Source: Sphingobacteriales bacterium
GTDB lineage: Bacteria > Bacteroidota > Bacteroidia > Chitinophagales > JADIYW01
Direction of reading: 5' to 3'
Assembly (NCBI GenBank): GCA_016699615.1
Contig: CP064984.1
Coordinates: forward strand, 1,364,001-1,428,000
Length of the DNA stretch: 64,000 nt
The notes beneath the pieces were generated by a model. That model did no database searches and had not been told where the DNA came from. It was given only the letters and a program-made list of their open reading frames with translations. Each line of letters starts with the position of its first letter. The first letter of the stretch is position 1. A program made the position numbers and the translations under genes. Of the stretch, positions 9,000 to 17,375 are shown piece after piece.

Positions 9000-10618
9000 T
9001 CATTTACTATCCATAGGATAAAATTCTTCGTACATCTTTTCTGCAAAGTCTGCACCAACGAGCTTTTTATAATTATATACAAAATCAATACCAAGCTCTT
9101 TCATGAGCAATTCTTGGTCAGGATAATTTACAATAACACCAACCTTATATGTTTTATGCTTAAGCTTTTTTATTTCATTAAATGTATTCAAATTAGATTG
9201 AAAATCACTCATGGCCAAAAGAACCATATCTATGTTAGAGAAATCAGTATTTTCCCAAAATGTAATATCAGTTGAGTCGCCCCAAACTACATTTCTATTT
9301 TTTCTTTTTAAATCTTTAATTGTATCATGACTATAATCCATTCCAATAACCTTATTGTTGCTCACATTTGACAAAAAATCTAATGCAGGCAAACCAACAG
9401 TACCCAAACCAATTACCAAATATTTTGCATTGTCTAAAGAAATTGGATTTTCATCAATTTTTTTATAAGGTGCTTTGATGTTTAATCTTGTAATCAATGG
9501 ATTGATGTAATCATAAATTTGATGTACATATTGGTTAATTGGCGACGATAGTATGAAAGATACAGCAACAGCCAAAGCAATAGCAACCAACCATTCTTGT
9601 TGTATCAAGCCAAATTTAAGAGCTGTCATTCCAACAATTAACCCAAACTCACTATAGTTTGTCAAACTCACAGCACTCAAAAAAGAAGTTCTTCCTCTAA
9701 TATTAAATCGAGTAATGATAAATACATAGAACAAACCTTTTAGTGGAGGAAATACCAAGAGAAAAATTGCAATTATTATAGCATTTATGGTAATATCACC
9801 AGACAAACCGATGCTCATAAAAAAGGCAACAAGAAAGAAGTCTTTGTATTCAAGCATTTTTTTATACAACTCTTTCGATTTTGGATGATTTACCAACAAC
9901 ATGCCCATGATTAATGCACCTAAATCTGGTTTTAGACCAACAATACTAAAACTTAAAGCACCAGCAACAAACGTTGCAAAGAAACCAAATATACTCAACA
10001 GTTCTCCATGTTCAGAATCATATAATAATTTATAAAGTATTTTTTTTATTAACCATAAATACAATGGCAATGCAAGCGCCCAAATGCTTGGCATTTTTTT
10101 ATTTGATAAGGCTAAAAATATTACGGCAAAAATATCTTGTATGACTAAAATTCCGATAGCAATTTTACCATGGAAAGAACTGAGTTCGCCTCTATCTTCT
10201 AAAACTTTTACAACCAATACAGTACTTGAAAAACTAAGTGCAAATGCAATGATAATTGATGCTTCTAAGCTTAGACCAGCAAATTGTGATAACCCAACTG
10301 AGCTTAGCATAAATATCACGCACCAACAACTAATGTTGTCACCAACATATGTATAGTTGTAGTTGCCCAAACAACAGGCTTTACAAGCTCTTTAATTTTT
10401 ACTTTCAAACCAATGGTAAACAATAACAACATGATGCCCAAATCAGACAACATATCAATTATAGTATTAAGATAGCTATCTGTTTGTCCTGTGTATTTGA
10501 TAAAGAATCCAGCAAATAAAAAACCGATGAGTGGTGGTTGTTTTAGTCTTTTTGCTAACAAACCACTCAACAAAGCTATACTAACCCAAATTGCATCTAC
10601 TTGCCAATTTGTTTCCAT
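9000..10618 (-). CDS. Kef/CPA2-type cation:proton antiporter with TrkA-N domain, frame broken near 10320
   Basis: Starts at ATG 10618 (METNWQVDAIWV). The first frame ends after TTLVVGA at about 10317 and the second continues VIFMLSSVGLSQFAG to 9000. Adding one base at about 10319-10322 yields 539 residues. Residues 1-380 are multi-pass membrane with the CPA2 signatures FSSTVLVVKVLED and FHGKIAIGILVIQDIFAV; the C-terminal 130 residues are a TrkA-N/RCK Rossmann domain (YLVIGLGTVGLPALDFL). Likely K+ or Na+/H+ exchange under NAD(H) or nucleotide control. The break is not in a long homopolymer. Stop codon abuts the EnvC-like stop. Confidence 0.8.
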
Positions 10619-10788
10619 TCTTGCTGATTTTTACGATTTCTATGAAAATACAAAAAAATCTGCAAAAATATATTGCGAAAAGATTAATTTACTTCAAACA
10701 TTTATAGATTATTATATCTGTGTTTTATTAAGATAAAGTTTGACACTTATCAATATATTGTATAATATTGTAATACAAAACTATTTCT

Positions 10789-11367
10789 ATGAGAAAAAAG
10801 AATCTATTGTTTATATTTTTATTTGCAATGCTGTGTTTCGCTTGCAATAAAGAAGATAAGCAAAATTACGGAGCAAGCATTTCTCCAATTGAGCACGCAG
10901 TGAACACATCAAGTTCTATCGAATATACCAATCGTGGTAATTGGACAATTGCAACAAAGTTTGTTAGTAACAAAGATGGTAGAATTACACATCTTGGAGC
11001 AAGAATTGGAAAAGGTACTTATGTGGTTGCTCTTTGGGATTCAATAACGCAATCAGTTATAACTTCAACTTCAATAATAGTAAATGATTCTACAATATTT
11101 ACATATAAGGACATTCCAGATATAGATATTAAAGCAAATACAAAATACCTTATTAGCATCAATACAAAAAGACAAGATGTAAATGCAACTGGATATTATG
11201 CTATATGTACTTACAATATATTTCCTGTAACACAAGGTAATATAACTATTTTATCACGTTATGAAAGACAGACAACCTCAGCGTTGTTGTTATTTCCAGC
11301 AGATAATGCTGAAATAGAATATGATTTTGTAGGCATTGCCTCTTTTAAATTTGAACCAAAACAATAA
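10789..11367 (+). CDS. DUF4082-like lipoprotein, copy 1
   Basis: 192 residues with lipobox CFAC (Cys19). The body has the pattern of DUF4082-type beta-sandwich domains: a G(x)F-like strand, GRITHLGARIGKGTY, ALWDS, and a final tYxISI strand. DUF4082 is usually found in carbohydrate-active or surface-exposed proteins, but its role is unproven. It is clearly paralogous to the next gene (both share YGASISPxE, KDGRITHLG, VALWDS/IALWDS, KDI..IDI), which starts 10 bases later. No partner gene nearby explains its job. Confidence 0.6.
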   Translation: MRKKNLLFIFLFAMLCFACNKEDKQNYGASISPIEHAVNTSSSIEYTNRGNWTIATKFVSNKDGRITHLGARIGKGTYVVALWDSITQSVITSTSIIVNDSTIFTYKDIPDIDIKANTKYLISINTKRQDVNATGYYAICTYNIFPVTQGNITILSRYERQTTSALLLFPADNAEIEYDFVGIASFKFEPKQ

Positions 11368-11377
11368 ATTATAAAAT

Positions 11378-11968
11378 ATGAAAACAAAAGTTTTATTATT
11401 TGTAGCTACATTTGCAATATTGGCTACATTCTCATGTAAAAAAGAAGAATCAAAAGAAATAACGTACGGTGCAAGTATATCTCCAGTAGAAAATGTGGTC
11501 AATAATTTAGGCACAATATATTATTTTAGAGATGAGCCAACGACTTTTGGTATTAAATTTAAAAGTTCAAAAGATGGAAGAATCACACATTTAGGTATTA
11601 GATCTGGAAGCGGAACATACACTATTGCTCTTTGGGATTCATCAGCACAAAGTGTAATTACAGCAACATCAATAAAAGTTACAGACTCAACAGTATTTGC
11701 CTATAAAGATATTTTAGATATAGATATATTAGCTAATAAGGTGTATATTATAAGTATGGGCAACCAAATATCAGAAGGTGGCTCAGGAGCAAATGCGTAC
11801 AAGAATTTAAGCGTAGATTATCGTTTTCCTTTTACTCAAGGAGATATTACTTTGCTAAGTTCTTGCTATAAATTTACAAACAATGCATTAACATTATTTC
11901 CTATTTCTACAGAAGCAACAGGAATAATTTATGGTTTTGCAGATATAAAATTCGAACCAAAAAAATAA
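11378..11968 (+). CDS. DUF4082-like lipoprotein, copy 2
   Basis: 196 residues, lipobox TFSC (Cys20). Aligns along its whole length with the preceding protein and differs mainly in a short insertion before the C-terminal strands (GNQISEGGSGANAYKN). Tandem duplication is the simplest explanation. Same predicted outer-membrane lipoprotein location and same unknown function. Probably co-transcribed with copy 1. Confidence 0.6.
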   Translation: MKTKVLLFVATFAILATFSCKKEESKEITYGASISPVENVVNNLGTIYYFRDEPTTFGIKFKSSKDGRITHLGIRSGSGTYTIALWDSSAQSVITATSIKVTDSTVFAYKDILDIDILANKVYIISMGNQISEGGSGANAYKNLSVDYRFPFTQGDITLLSSCYKFTNNALTLFPISTEATGIIYGFADIKFEPKK

Positions 11969-12082
11969 AGGCAATTGATAGATTACCATATGGCAACTTT
12001 TGGGCTTGTCTTTTTATTTTTAATCATTATACAATATTGTAATCTACAAATTCATTTATCTTTATTCTAAAATATTAAAGAA

Positions 12083-13222
12083 ATGAAGTTTGCTACAAAA
12101 GTAATTCACGCAGGAATAGAACCCGATTTGTCATCTGGTGCTATCATGACACCCATTTTTCAAACCTCAACCTATGTACAAGAAAGTGTAGGTGTACACA
12201 AAGGTTTTGAGTATGCTCGTACACAAAATCCTACGCGCAATGTATTGCAAAATCAATTAGCAGCATTGGAAAACGGCAATTTTGGAATTTGTTTTGCTAG
12301 TGGATTGGCAGCAACTGATGCTATTATCAAATTATTTAAAAGTGGCGATCATATAATATCTTGTAATGATTTATATGGTGGAACTTATCGTATTTTTAAT
12401 AAAGTATATGGCAAAATGGGCATACAATCTACATTTGTAGATATGGGTAATGTACAAAATATTACAAATGCCATTACACCACAAACAAAACTAATTTGGA
12501 TAGAAACGCCAACCAATCCAATGTTGAATATTGTAGATATTGAAGCTGTTTGCTCTATTGCTAAACAACATAATATTTTAGTCTGTGTAGATAATACTTT
12601 TGCATCACCGTTTTTGCAAACACCATTAGATTTAGGGGCTGATATTGTAATACATTCTGCTACCAAATATTTAGGTGGACATAGCGATGTAATACATGGT
12701 GCTATTGTTGTAAAAGATAAATCAATTGCTGATGAATTGTACTTTATACAAAATGCAAGTGGCGCTGTGCCTGGTCCACAAGATTGTTTCTTAGTACTTC
12801 GTGGTATTAAAACATTACACCTAAGAATGGAACGTGCTTGTGAAAATGCACAAAAAATTGCTGAGTTCTTATTAATACATCCAAAAGTAGAAAAAGTAAA
12901 TTATCCTGGATTTTCTTCACATCCATCTCATGATATTGCTAAAAAACAAATGAAACGTTTTGGTGCAATGGTATCTTTCTCTTTGAAAGAAAATAGCATA
13001 GAAGCAGCCAACAAAGTGTTGTCTACAACTCAATTATTTGCATTGGCAGAAAGTTTGGGTGGCGTAGAAAGTTTAATCGGACATCCAGCAACGATGACGC
13101 ATGCATCAATTCCATTAGAAGAAAGACAAAAAACTGGTGTTGTAGATTCTTTAATAAGATTAAGTGTTGGAATAGAAGATGCTGATGACTTAATTGAAGA
13201 TTTGGCTAACGCATTAAAATAA
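12083..13222 (+). CDS. Cystathionine gamma-synthase/lyase family PLP enzyme
   Basis: 379 residues, standard length for the Cys/Met-metabolism PLP family. Pyridoxal-phosphate Lys195 sits in HSATKYLGGHSD; the substrate-binding YARTQNPTRN motif is at 44-53 and ETPTNPMLNIVD at 141-152. It acts in trans-sulfuration between cysteine and homocysteine. Synthase, gamma-lyase and beta-lyase cannot be separated by sequence reading alone. It is monocistronic, with no sulfur-metabolism gene beside it and no recognisable SAM riboswitch in the 115 bases upstream. Confidence 0.85.
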   Translation: MKFATKVIHAGIEPDLSSGAIMTPIFQTSTYVQESVGVHKGFEYARTQNPTRNVLQNQLAALENGNFGICFASGLAATDAIIKLFKSGDHIISCNDLYGGTYRIFNKVYGKMGIQSTFVDMGNVQNITNAITPQTKLIWIETPTNPMLNIVDIEAVCSIAKQHNILVCVDNTFASPFLQTPLDLGADIVIHSATKYLGGHSDVIHGAIVVKDKSIADELYFIQNASGAVPGPQDCFLVLRGIKTLHLRMERACENAQKIAEFLLIHPKVEKVNYPGFSSHPSHDIAKKQMKRFGAMVSFSLKENSIEAANKVLSTTQLFALAESLGGVESLIGHPATMTHASIPLEERQKTGVVDSLIRLSVGIEDADDLIEDLANALK

Positions 13223-13320
13223 TGTTATAAACATTTGTGCATGTTTTAACATTCATTATGCATTAAAACAATTGACTATATGTGTTTTTTTATATAACTT
13301 AGAAGTATAAATTCTATGTT

Positions 13321-13398
13321 ATGGTTCAATATATACAAATAGCTAAATACACAGCCTACTTAGGTCTGATATTTATATTGGCTTTACTTTGTAGTTAG
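13321..13398 (+). CDS. Possible 25-residue single-pass membrane peptide
   Basis: ATG at 13321 to TAG at 13396-13398 encodes MVQYIQIAKYTAYLGLIFIL plus a few hydrophobic residues ending LLCS. One membrane span is evident and a polar start precedes it. It fills most of the 185-base gap between the trans-sulfuration gene and proC. No homologue is recognised and a chance ORF cannot be excluded. Confidence 0.3.
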   Translation: MVQYIQIAKYTAYLGLIFILALLCS

Positions 13399-13400
13399 GT

Positions 13401-13418
13401 AAATCGATTAATCGATTT
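13401..13418. repeat. Perfect 18-bp palindrome overlapping the proC stop
   Basis: AAATCGATTAATCGATTT is self-complementary over 18 bases and covers the proC termination codon. It could be a weak terminator stem or protein site; there is no strong GC stem or T tail. Confidence 0.4.
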
Positions 13419-14214
13419 TACTCATTTCTACTGAACGATTTAAGGCAGATTGCATACCTTCTTGAATTGTGTTGTCTAATTTTAATTGATTAAACTTGCT
13501 TATTGCTGCTTCTGTGGTGCCACCTTTTGATGCAACTCTGTTTATCCATTCAAGGCAAGATAAATTATTCGCTTTATATAAGGCAACTGCACCTTCAAAA
13601 GTTTGGGCAACCATGTTGCATGCTTCATCTTCAGAATAGCCAAATTGCTTTGCTTGTTCTATCATGGCGTTCATAAAATAAAAGACATAGGCTGGGCCAC
13701 TGCCAGAAATTGCTGTAATGCTATGTAGTTCACTTTCTTCTTTTAGTTGAATGGCTAATCCAGTGCATTCAATTAATTTCTTAATCTCGACGGCTTTTTC
13801 GGCATCGATACTTTTATCAGCATAAAATCCTGTAACTCCAATTCCAAGCTGACAAGGTAAGTTTGGCATACATCGAACAATCTTTGTTGTACCTAATTGC
13901 TGGCTAATGGTTTCAATGGTAATGCCTGCCATAATTGATAAAATAATTTGATTTGGCTGTATATATTCTCTTAGATTAGAATAAACAATATGCGCATCTT
14001 GAGGTTTTGTAGCTAAAATAATAACATCTTGTTTTGGTACAAAATCTCCAAAATCAGGATAAATATTTGTAATATTTAATTCTTTTAATGGATTTTGTTG
14101 CTTTTCGTTTTTTTCTATAACTGAAACTTGGTTTGGATTTAAAAATGCATCTTTTAGAAAACTTTCAATAAAAGCTTTGCCCATATTTCCTGCACCAATA
14201 ATTAATACCTTCAT
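13408..14214 (-). CDS. proC: Pyrroline-5-carboxylate reductase
   Basis: 268 residues, family-standard length. N-terminal NAD(P) loop IGAGNMGKA (residues 6-14); the conserved catalytic C-terminal segment reads ITAISGSGPAYVFYF, followed by the dimerisation helix region with ASKGGTTEAAI. Catalyses the last step of proline synthesis. Stop lies 4 bases after... in transcription order proC follows panC with a 4-base gap (14215-14218), so the two form an operon even though their pathways (proline, pantothenate) differ. Confidence 0.93.
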   Translation of the reverse strand: MKVLIIGAGNMGKAFIESFLKDAFLNPNQVSVIEKNEKQQNPLKELNITNIYPDFGDFVPKQDVIILATKPQDAHIVYSNLREYIQPNQIILSIMAGITIETISQQLGTTKIVRCMPNLPCQLGIGVTGFYADKSIDAEKAVEIKKLIECTGLAIQLKEESELHSITAISGSGPAYVFYFMNAMIEQAKQFGYSEDEACNMVAQTFEGAVALYKANNLSCLEWINRVASKGGTTEAAISKFNQLKLDNTIQEGMQSALNRSVEMSKID

Positions 14215-14218
14215 GTGT

Positions 14219-15076
14219 CTATCTATTTAAAATTAAATTGTCAATTAATCTAATATTTCCAACTTTTGCAGCGATTAATGTAGTAATTGGAATGTTTTCT
14301 TGATATTCTTTAATATTTTCAAGCGTTTTCCCATCCACAATTACTAAATATTCTACCTGAATTAATGATTCTTCATTTAATTTCTGAATATTGTTATCTA
14401 TTAATGTTTCAATGTTTTCTCTAGCATATTTGTCTTGTATATCTTTCAATGCTTGATATAAATTTACAGCCACACTTCTTTCTGCACTACTCAATCTCAT
14501 ATTGCGAGAACTCATAGCCAATCCGTCTTTTTCTCTCATTGTTTCGCAAATAATTATATTAGTTTTGATATTAAAAACATCTATCAACCTTTGAATGACC
14601 ATACATTGTTGATAGTCTTTTTGTCCAAGGAATAAAAAATCTGGTTGTACAATTTCTAGTAATTTCTTTACAACTTGTACTACGCCTTCGTAATGTCCTG
14701 GTCGTTTTTCGGCTTCTAATGTAGTACCTAAGAAACCTAAATCTATTTTTGGTTTTTCTTCATCAACACCATTAGGATATATTTCTTCTACATTTGGCAC
14801 ATAAACAATATCACAAGATGCTTCCAAAAGCATTTCCAAGTCTTTATCTATTTGAATTGGATATTTGTTAAAGTCGTTAATATCATTAAACTGTGTTGGG
14901 TTAACAAATATACTTGCAATTGTAATATTGCATCTTTGCTTGGACTGTTTGATGAGTGATATATGCCCATCGTGCAGTGCGCCCATTGTTGGTACAAATC
15001 CTATTGTATGGTTTATATCCAAGTTAAGTTCTTGAATATAACGCCTAAGTGCTATTTTGTCTTGAAATACTTTCAC
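14219..15076 (-). CDS. panC: Pantothenate synthetase (pantoate-beta-alanine ligase)
   Basis: 285 residues. The adenylate-forming HIGH-like motif appears as MGALHDGHISL (about 31-41), FVNPTQF follows, then FLGQKDYQQ and the KMSKS-like loop MSSRNMRLS. Joins pantoate and beta-alanine using ATP, toward coenzyme A. First gene of a panC-proC unit and divergent from the starch-synthase-like gene at 15163; this divergent arrangement is common in Bacteroidota. Confidence 0.95.
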   Translation of the reverse strand: MKVFQDKIALRRYIQELNLDINHTIGFVPTMGALHDGHISLIKQSKQRCNITIASIFVNPTQFNDINDFNKYPIQIDKDLEMLLEASCDIVYVPNVEEIYPNGVDEEKPKIDLGFLGTTLEAEKRPGHYEGVVQVVKKLLEIVQPDFLFLGQKDYQQCMVIQRLIDVFNIKTNIIICETMREKDGLAMSSRNMRLSSAERSVAVNLYQALKDIQDKYARENIETLIDNNIQKLNEESLIQVEYLVIVDGKTLENIKEYQENIPITTLIAAKVGNIRLIDNLILNR

Positions 15077-15112
15077 AATAAAAAAATAAGCAATATTAAC
15101 ACATTAAATTCG

Positions 15113-15120
15113 TACCTTTG
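15113..15120 (+). promoter_or_regulatory. -7 box (TACCTTTG) for the starch-synthase-like/DUF4270/glmS run
   Basis: Exact TAnnTTTG, 42 bases before the ATG at 15163, in the panC divergent gap. A TTAACA-like stretch about 20 bases upstream could serve as the -33 element. Confidence 0.5.
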
Positions 15121-15162
15121 CGAAGTAATATATAAAATTTTATAAAAAAAGAAAGGTAGCGC

Positions 15163-15972
15163 ATGGAAACAAAGAGATTATTATTTGTAGCACAGGAGAT
15201 GGATCCATATCTAGCTATCACAGAAATGGCTAATTTGGTAAAAAAATTAGCACCAATTTCTAATGATAATGGATGGGAAGTAAGAGTGTTGATGCCTCGC
15301 TTTGGTGTTGTAAACGAACGAAGAAATAGATTGCACGAAGTAGTTAGACTAAGTGGAATTAATATCATTATTGATGACTTAGATTACCCATTAATCATAA
15401 AAGTTGCGTCACTGCCTGGCACAAGAATTCAAGTGTATTTTTTAGATAATGAAGAATTCTTTAAAAGAAAAGCAGTTTTTAGAGATGAAGATGAGAAGTT
15501 TTTTGATGATAACGGCGAAAGAATGATTTTTTTCTGCAAAAGTTTGATAGAAACTGTTCGTAAATTTGGATGGACACCAAATATCATTCATTGTCATGGT
15601 TGGTTCACCAGTTTGATTCCTTTATACCTAAAAACACATTACGCTAAAGATCCAATATTTGCCAATAGCAAAATTGTTTATTCTTTGTACGAGCAAGAGT
15701 TTAAAGAGAAATTCAATAAAAAACTGCTAAAGAAGGCAAAAATATCTGATTTGGTAAAAGAAAAAGATATAGAACTTTTAGAAGGATTAAATAATGATGC
15801 ACTAAATAAAATTGGCATAAAATATGCACATGCAGTCACTGTTGGTTCAGATCAAATAAAAGATGTTGCAGAATTAAAAAAACTAGCAGGTAAAAAACCA
15901 TTTCTAAACTATCAAGAAGAAGTAGATGTACAATTAAACTACTTAGATTTTTTTAATAAACTAATTGAATAA
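15163..15972 (+). CDS. Glycogen/starch-synthase-like protein, GT5 N-terminal domain only
   Basis: 269 residues, about half a normal glycogen synthase. It matches the GT5 N-terminal Rossmann domain (LFVAQEMDPYL at the start, WGWxxxIIHCHGWFTSLIPLYL-like region near 140-160, and YAHAVTVGSDQ near 220) but lacks the second GT-B domain and the usual KTGGL nucleotide-sugar loop: the N-terminus reads AQEMDPYLAITEMANLVKKLA. This short form beside panC and DUF4270 recurs in Bacteroidota, so it is probably a stable family, not a truncation. Catalysis is doubtful. DUF4270 follows after 10 bases. Confidence 0.75.
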   Translation: METKRLLFVAQEMDPYLAITEMANLVKKLAPISNDNGWEVRVLMPRFGVVNERRNRLHEVVRLSGINIIIDDLDYPLIIKVASLPGTRIQVYFLDNEEFFKRKAVFRDEDEKFFDDNGERMIFFCKSLIETVRKFGWTPNIIHCHGWFTSLIPLYLKTHYAKDPIFANSKIVYSLYEQEFKEKFNKKLLKKAKISDLVKEKDIELLEGLNNDALNKIGIKYAHAVTVGSDQIKDVAELKKLAGKKPFLNYQEEVDVQLNYLDFFNKLIE

Positions 15973-15982
15973 TAACTAATAA

Positions 15983-17335
15983 ATGAATAAATATTTTCTT
16001 TTATTTCCTATGGTTTTCCTTTTAATTTTTTCATGTAAAAAAGCAGAAAACATAGGGCAAGATTTACTTCCAGATGAAGATTTCCTAAATTTTAATTATA
16101 CAGATACCTTTGTTGTTTCAACAAAAACAGTAGCAGACGAACCATCAAGAACTGATAAACTCACAGGATTGTATCTTGGTACATTAAATAGTACAAAAAT
16201 GGGAAAAAGCACAGCTAAAATAATGTTTGAGCTGTCAAACCCACTTAGCTTACCAGCAGATAGTTTAGCGCCATTTACTATAGATTCTGCTGTATTGTTC
16301 CTAAAATACATTGTATTTTATGGTGATACACTACAAGCAAATGATTATGTAGTAAAGAAATTAAATGCAAATATTGCTGATGACCAAATATACAACTCAA
16401 ACCAAACAGGTATTTTTGGCACAACAGAAATTGGAAGAGCAAACAACCTAACACTGAATCCAACACAAGAAGTACGTACATATCTTACAGATTCTACTGG
16501 AACACAGTCAGTAATTAGAATTCCAATGAATACATCTTTTGCACAAGAATTTGTAAATAAAATAGGCTCAGCAGATAGTGTCTTACATACGTTCACAAAG
16601 TTTGATGCATATTTCAGAGGAATTGAAGTATCTATTGAGAATGCAAGTGCAAATACAATGGCTTTGATTAATCTAAATAGTTTAGCAACTAAGTTTTCAA
16701 TCTTTTATAGAGACGTAAATGGTACAGCAAGAGAATTAACTTTTCCAGCAAGATTATTCACAGTTTCAAGTAGCTTACAGGCATCATCTATTAATAATTT
16801 TGAATACACAAATAGTACAACTACACAAGATGCGATAAACTCTACAAATCAAACAGATAGTGTAAATTACATCATCGGACAGTCAGGCACATTAAACAAA
16901 ATCACATTACCAGATATTTCTACATTCCAAAATGCGGCATTCAATAGAGCAGAACTATTAGTAACTCAATTAGAATCTAATATAGACACATCACAAAACC
17001 CTACAACATTATATTTAATTTATAAAGATAATTCTGGAGAATGGCAGAGTGGAGCAATTGGCTCAAGAGATTCAGTATTAATTAATAGCTTGGGACAAAA
17101 AGTAGCGAGATATTCATTTAATATCACAAAACTATTAAATGATATGAATTTGAATAGAATCACAACAAGAGAAGTATACTTGTCTAATCACTATGCACCA
17201 ATTACACAAGTATCAACATTAAATTCATTATTATCAGTTGGCGGATTTCCACCAACAAGAATTATAGTTGGAGGTAGTAATAGTTCAGATCCTTTATTAA
17301 AAACAAAGCTTAGATTATATTATTCTAAGAAATAA
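15983..17335 (+). CDS. DUF4270 lipoprotein
   Basis: 450 residues, lipobox IFSC (Cys18), then KKAENIGQDLLPDEDFLN, the N-terminal hallmark of DUF4270. The rest is beta-rich with many Ser/Thr/Asn. The family is specific to Bacteroidota; it is an outer-membrane-linked lipoprotein of unproven function. It lies between the starch-synthase-like gene (10-base gap) and glmS (40-base gap), the usual context for the family. Confidence 0.85.
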   Translation: MNKYFLLFPMVFLLIFSCKKAENIGQDLLPDEDFLNFNYTDTFVVSTKTVADEPSRTDKLTGLYLGTLNSTKMGKSTAKIMFELSNPLSLPADSLAPFTIDSAVLFLKYIVFYGDTLQANDYVVKKLNANIADDQIYNSNQTGIFGTTEIGRANNLTLNPTQEVRTYLTDSTGTQSVIRIPMNTSFAQEFVNKIGSADSVLHTFTKFDAYFRGIEVSIENASANTMALINLNSLATKFSIFYRDVNGTARELTFPARLFTVSSSLQASSINNFEYTNSTTTQDAINSTNQTDSVNYIIGQSGTLNKITLPDISTFQNAAFNRAELLVTQLESNIDTSQNPTTLYLIYKDNSGEWQSGAIGSRDSVLINSLGQKVARYSFNITKLLNDMNLNRITTREVYLSNHYAPITQVSTLNSLLSVGGFPPTRIIVGGSNSSDPLLKTKLRLYYSKK

Positions 17336-17375
17336 TTTTGTATTTTCATTTCACAAAAAGTACAAGGAGAAAAAT

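Noticed and set aside
9000..10370. Treating the antiporter's second part as its own gene starting at 10370
   Set aside because: Its first 17 codons (GNYNYTYVGDNISCW) are a different frame of the upstream part; homology runs straight through the break near 10320.
10740..10766. E. coli-like promoter TTGACA...TATAAT before the DUF4082 pair
   Set aside because: Spacer is 15 bases and Bacteroidota sigma factors favour TAnnTTTG, so it is probably chance in AT-rich DNA.
12000..12082. Possible SAM or sulfur riboswitch before the trans-sulfuration gene
   Set aside because: No conserved riboswitch core or paired stems could be recognised in this short AT-rich region.
15163..15972. Starch-synthase-like protein as a frameshifted full glycogen synthase
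   Set aside because: No second GT-B domain is found in any frame downstream; DUF4270 begins 10 bases later, and the short form is usual in this context.
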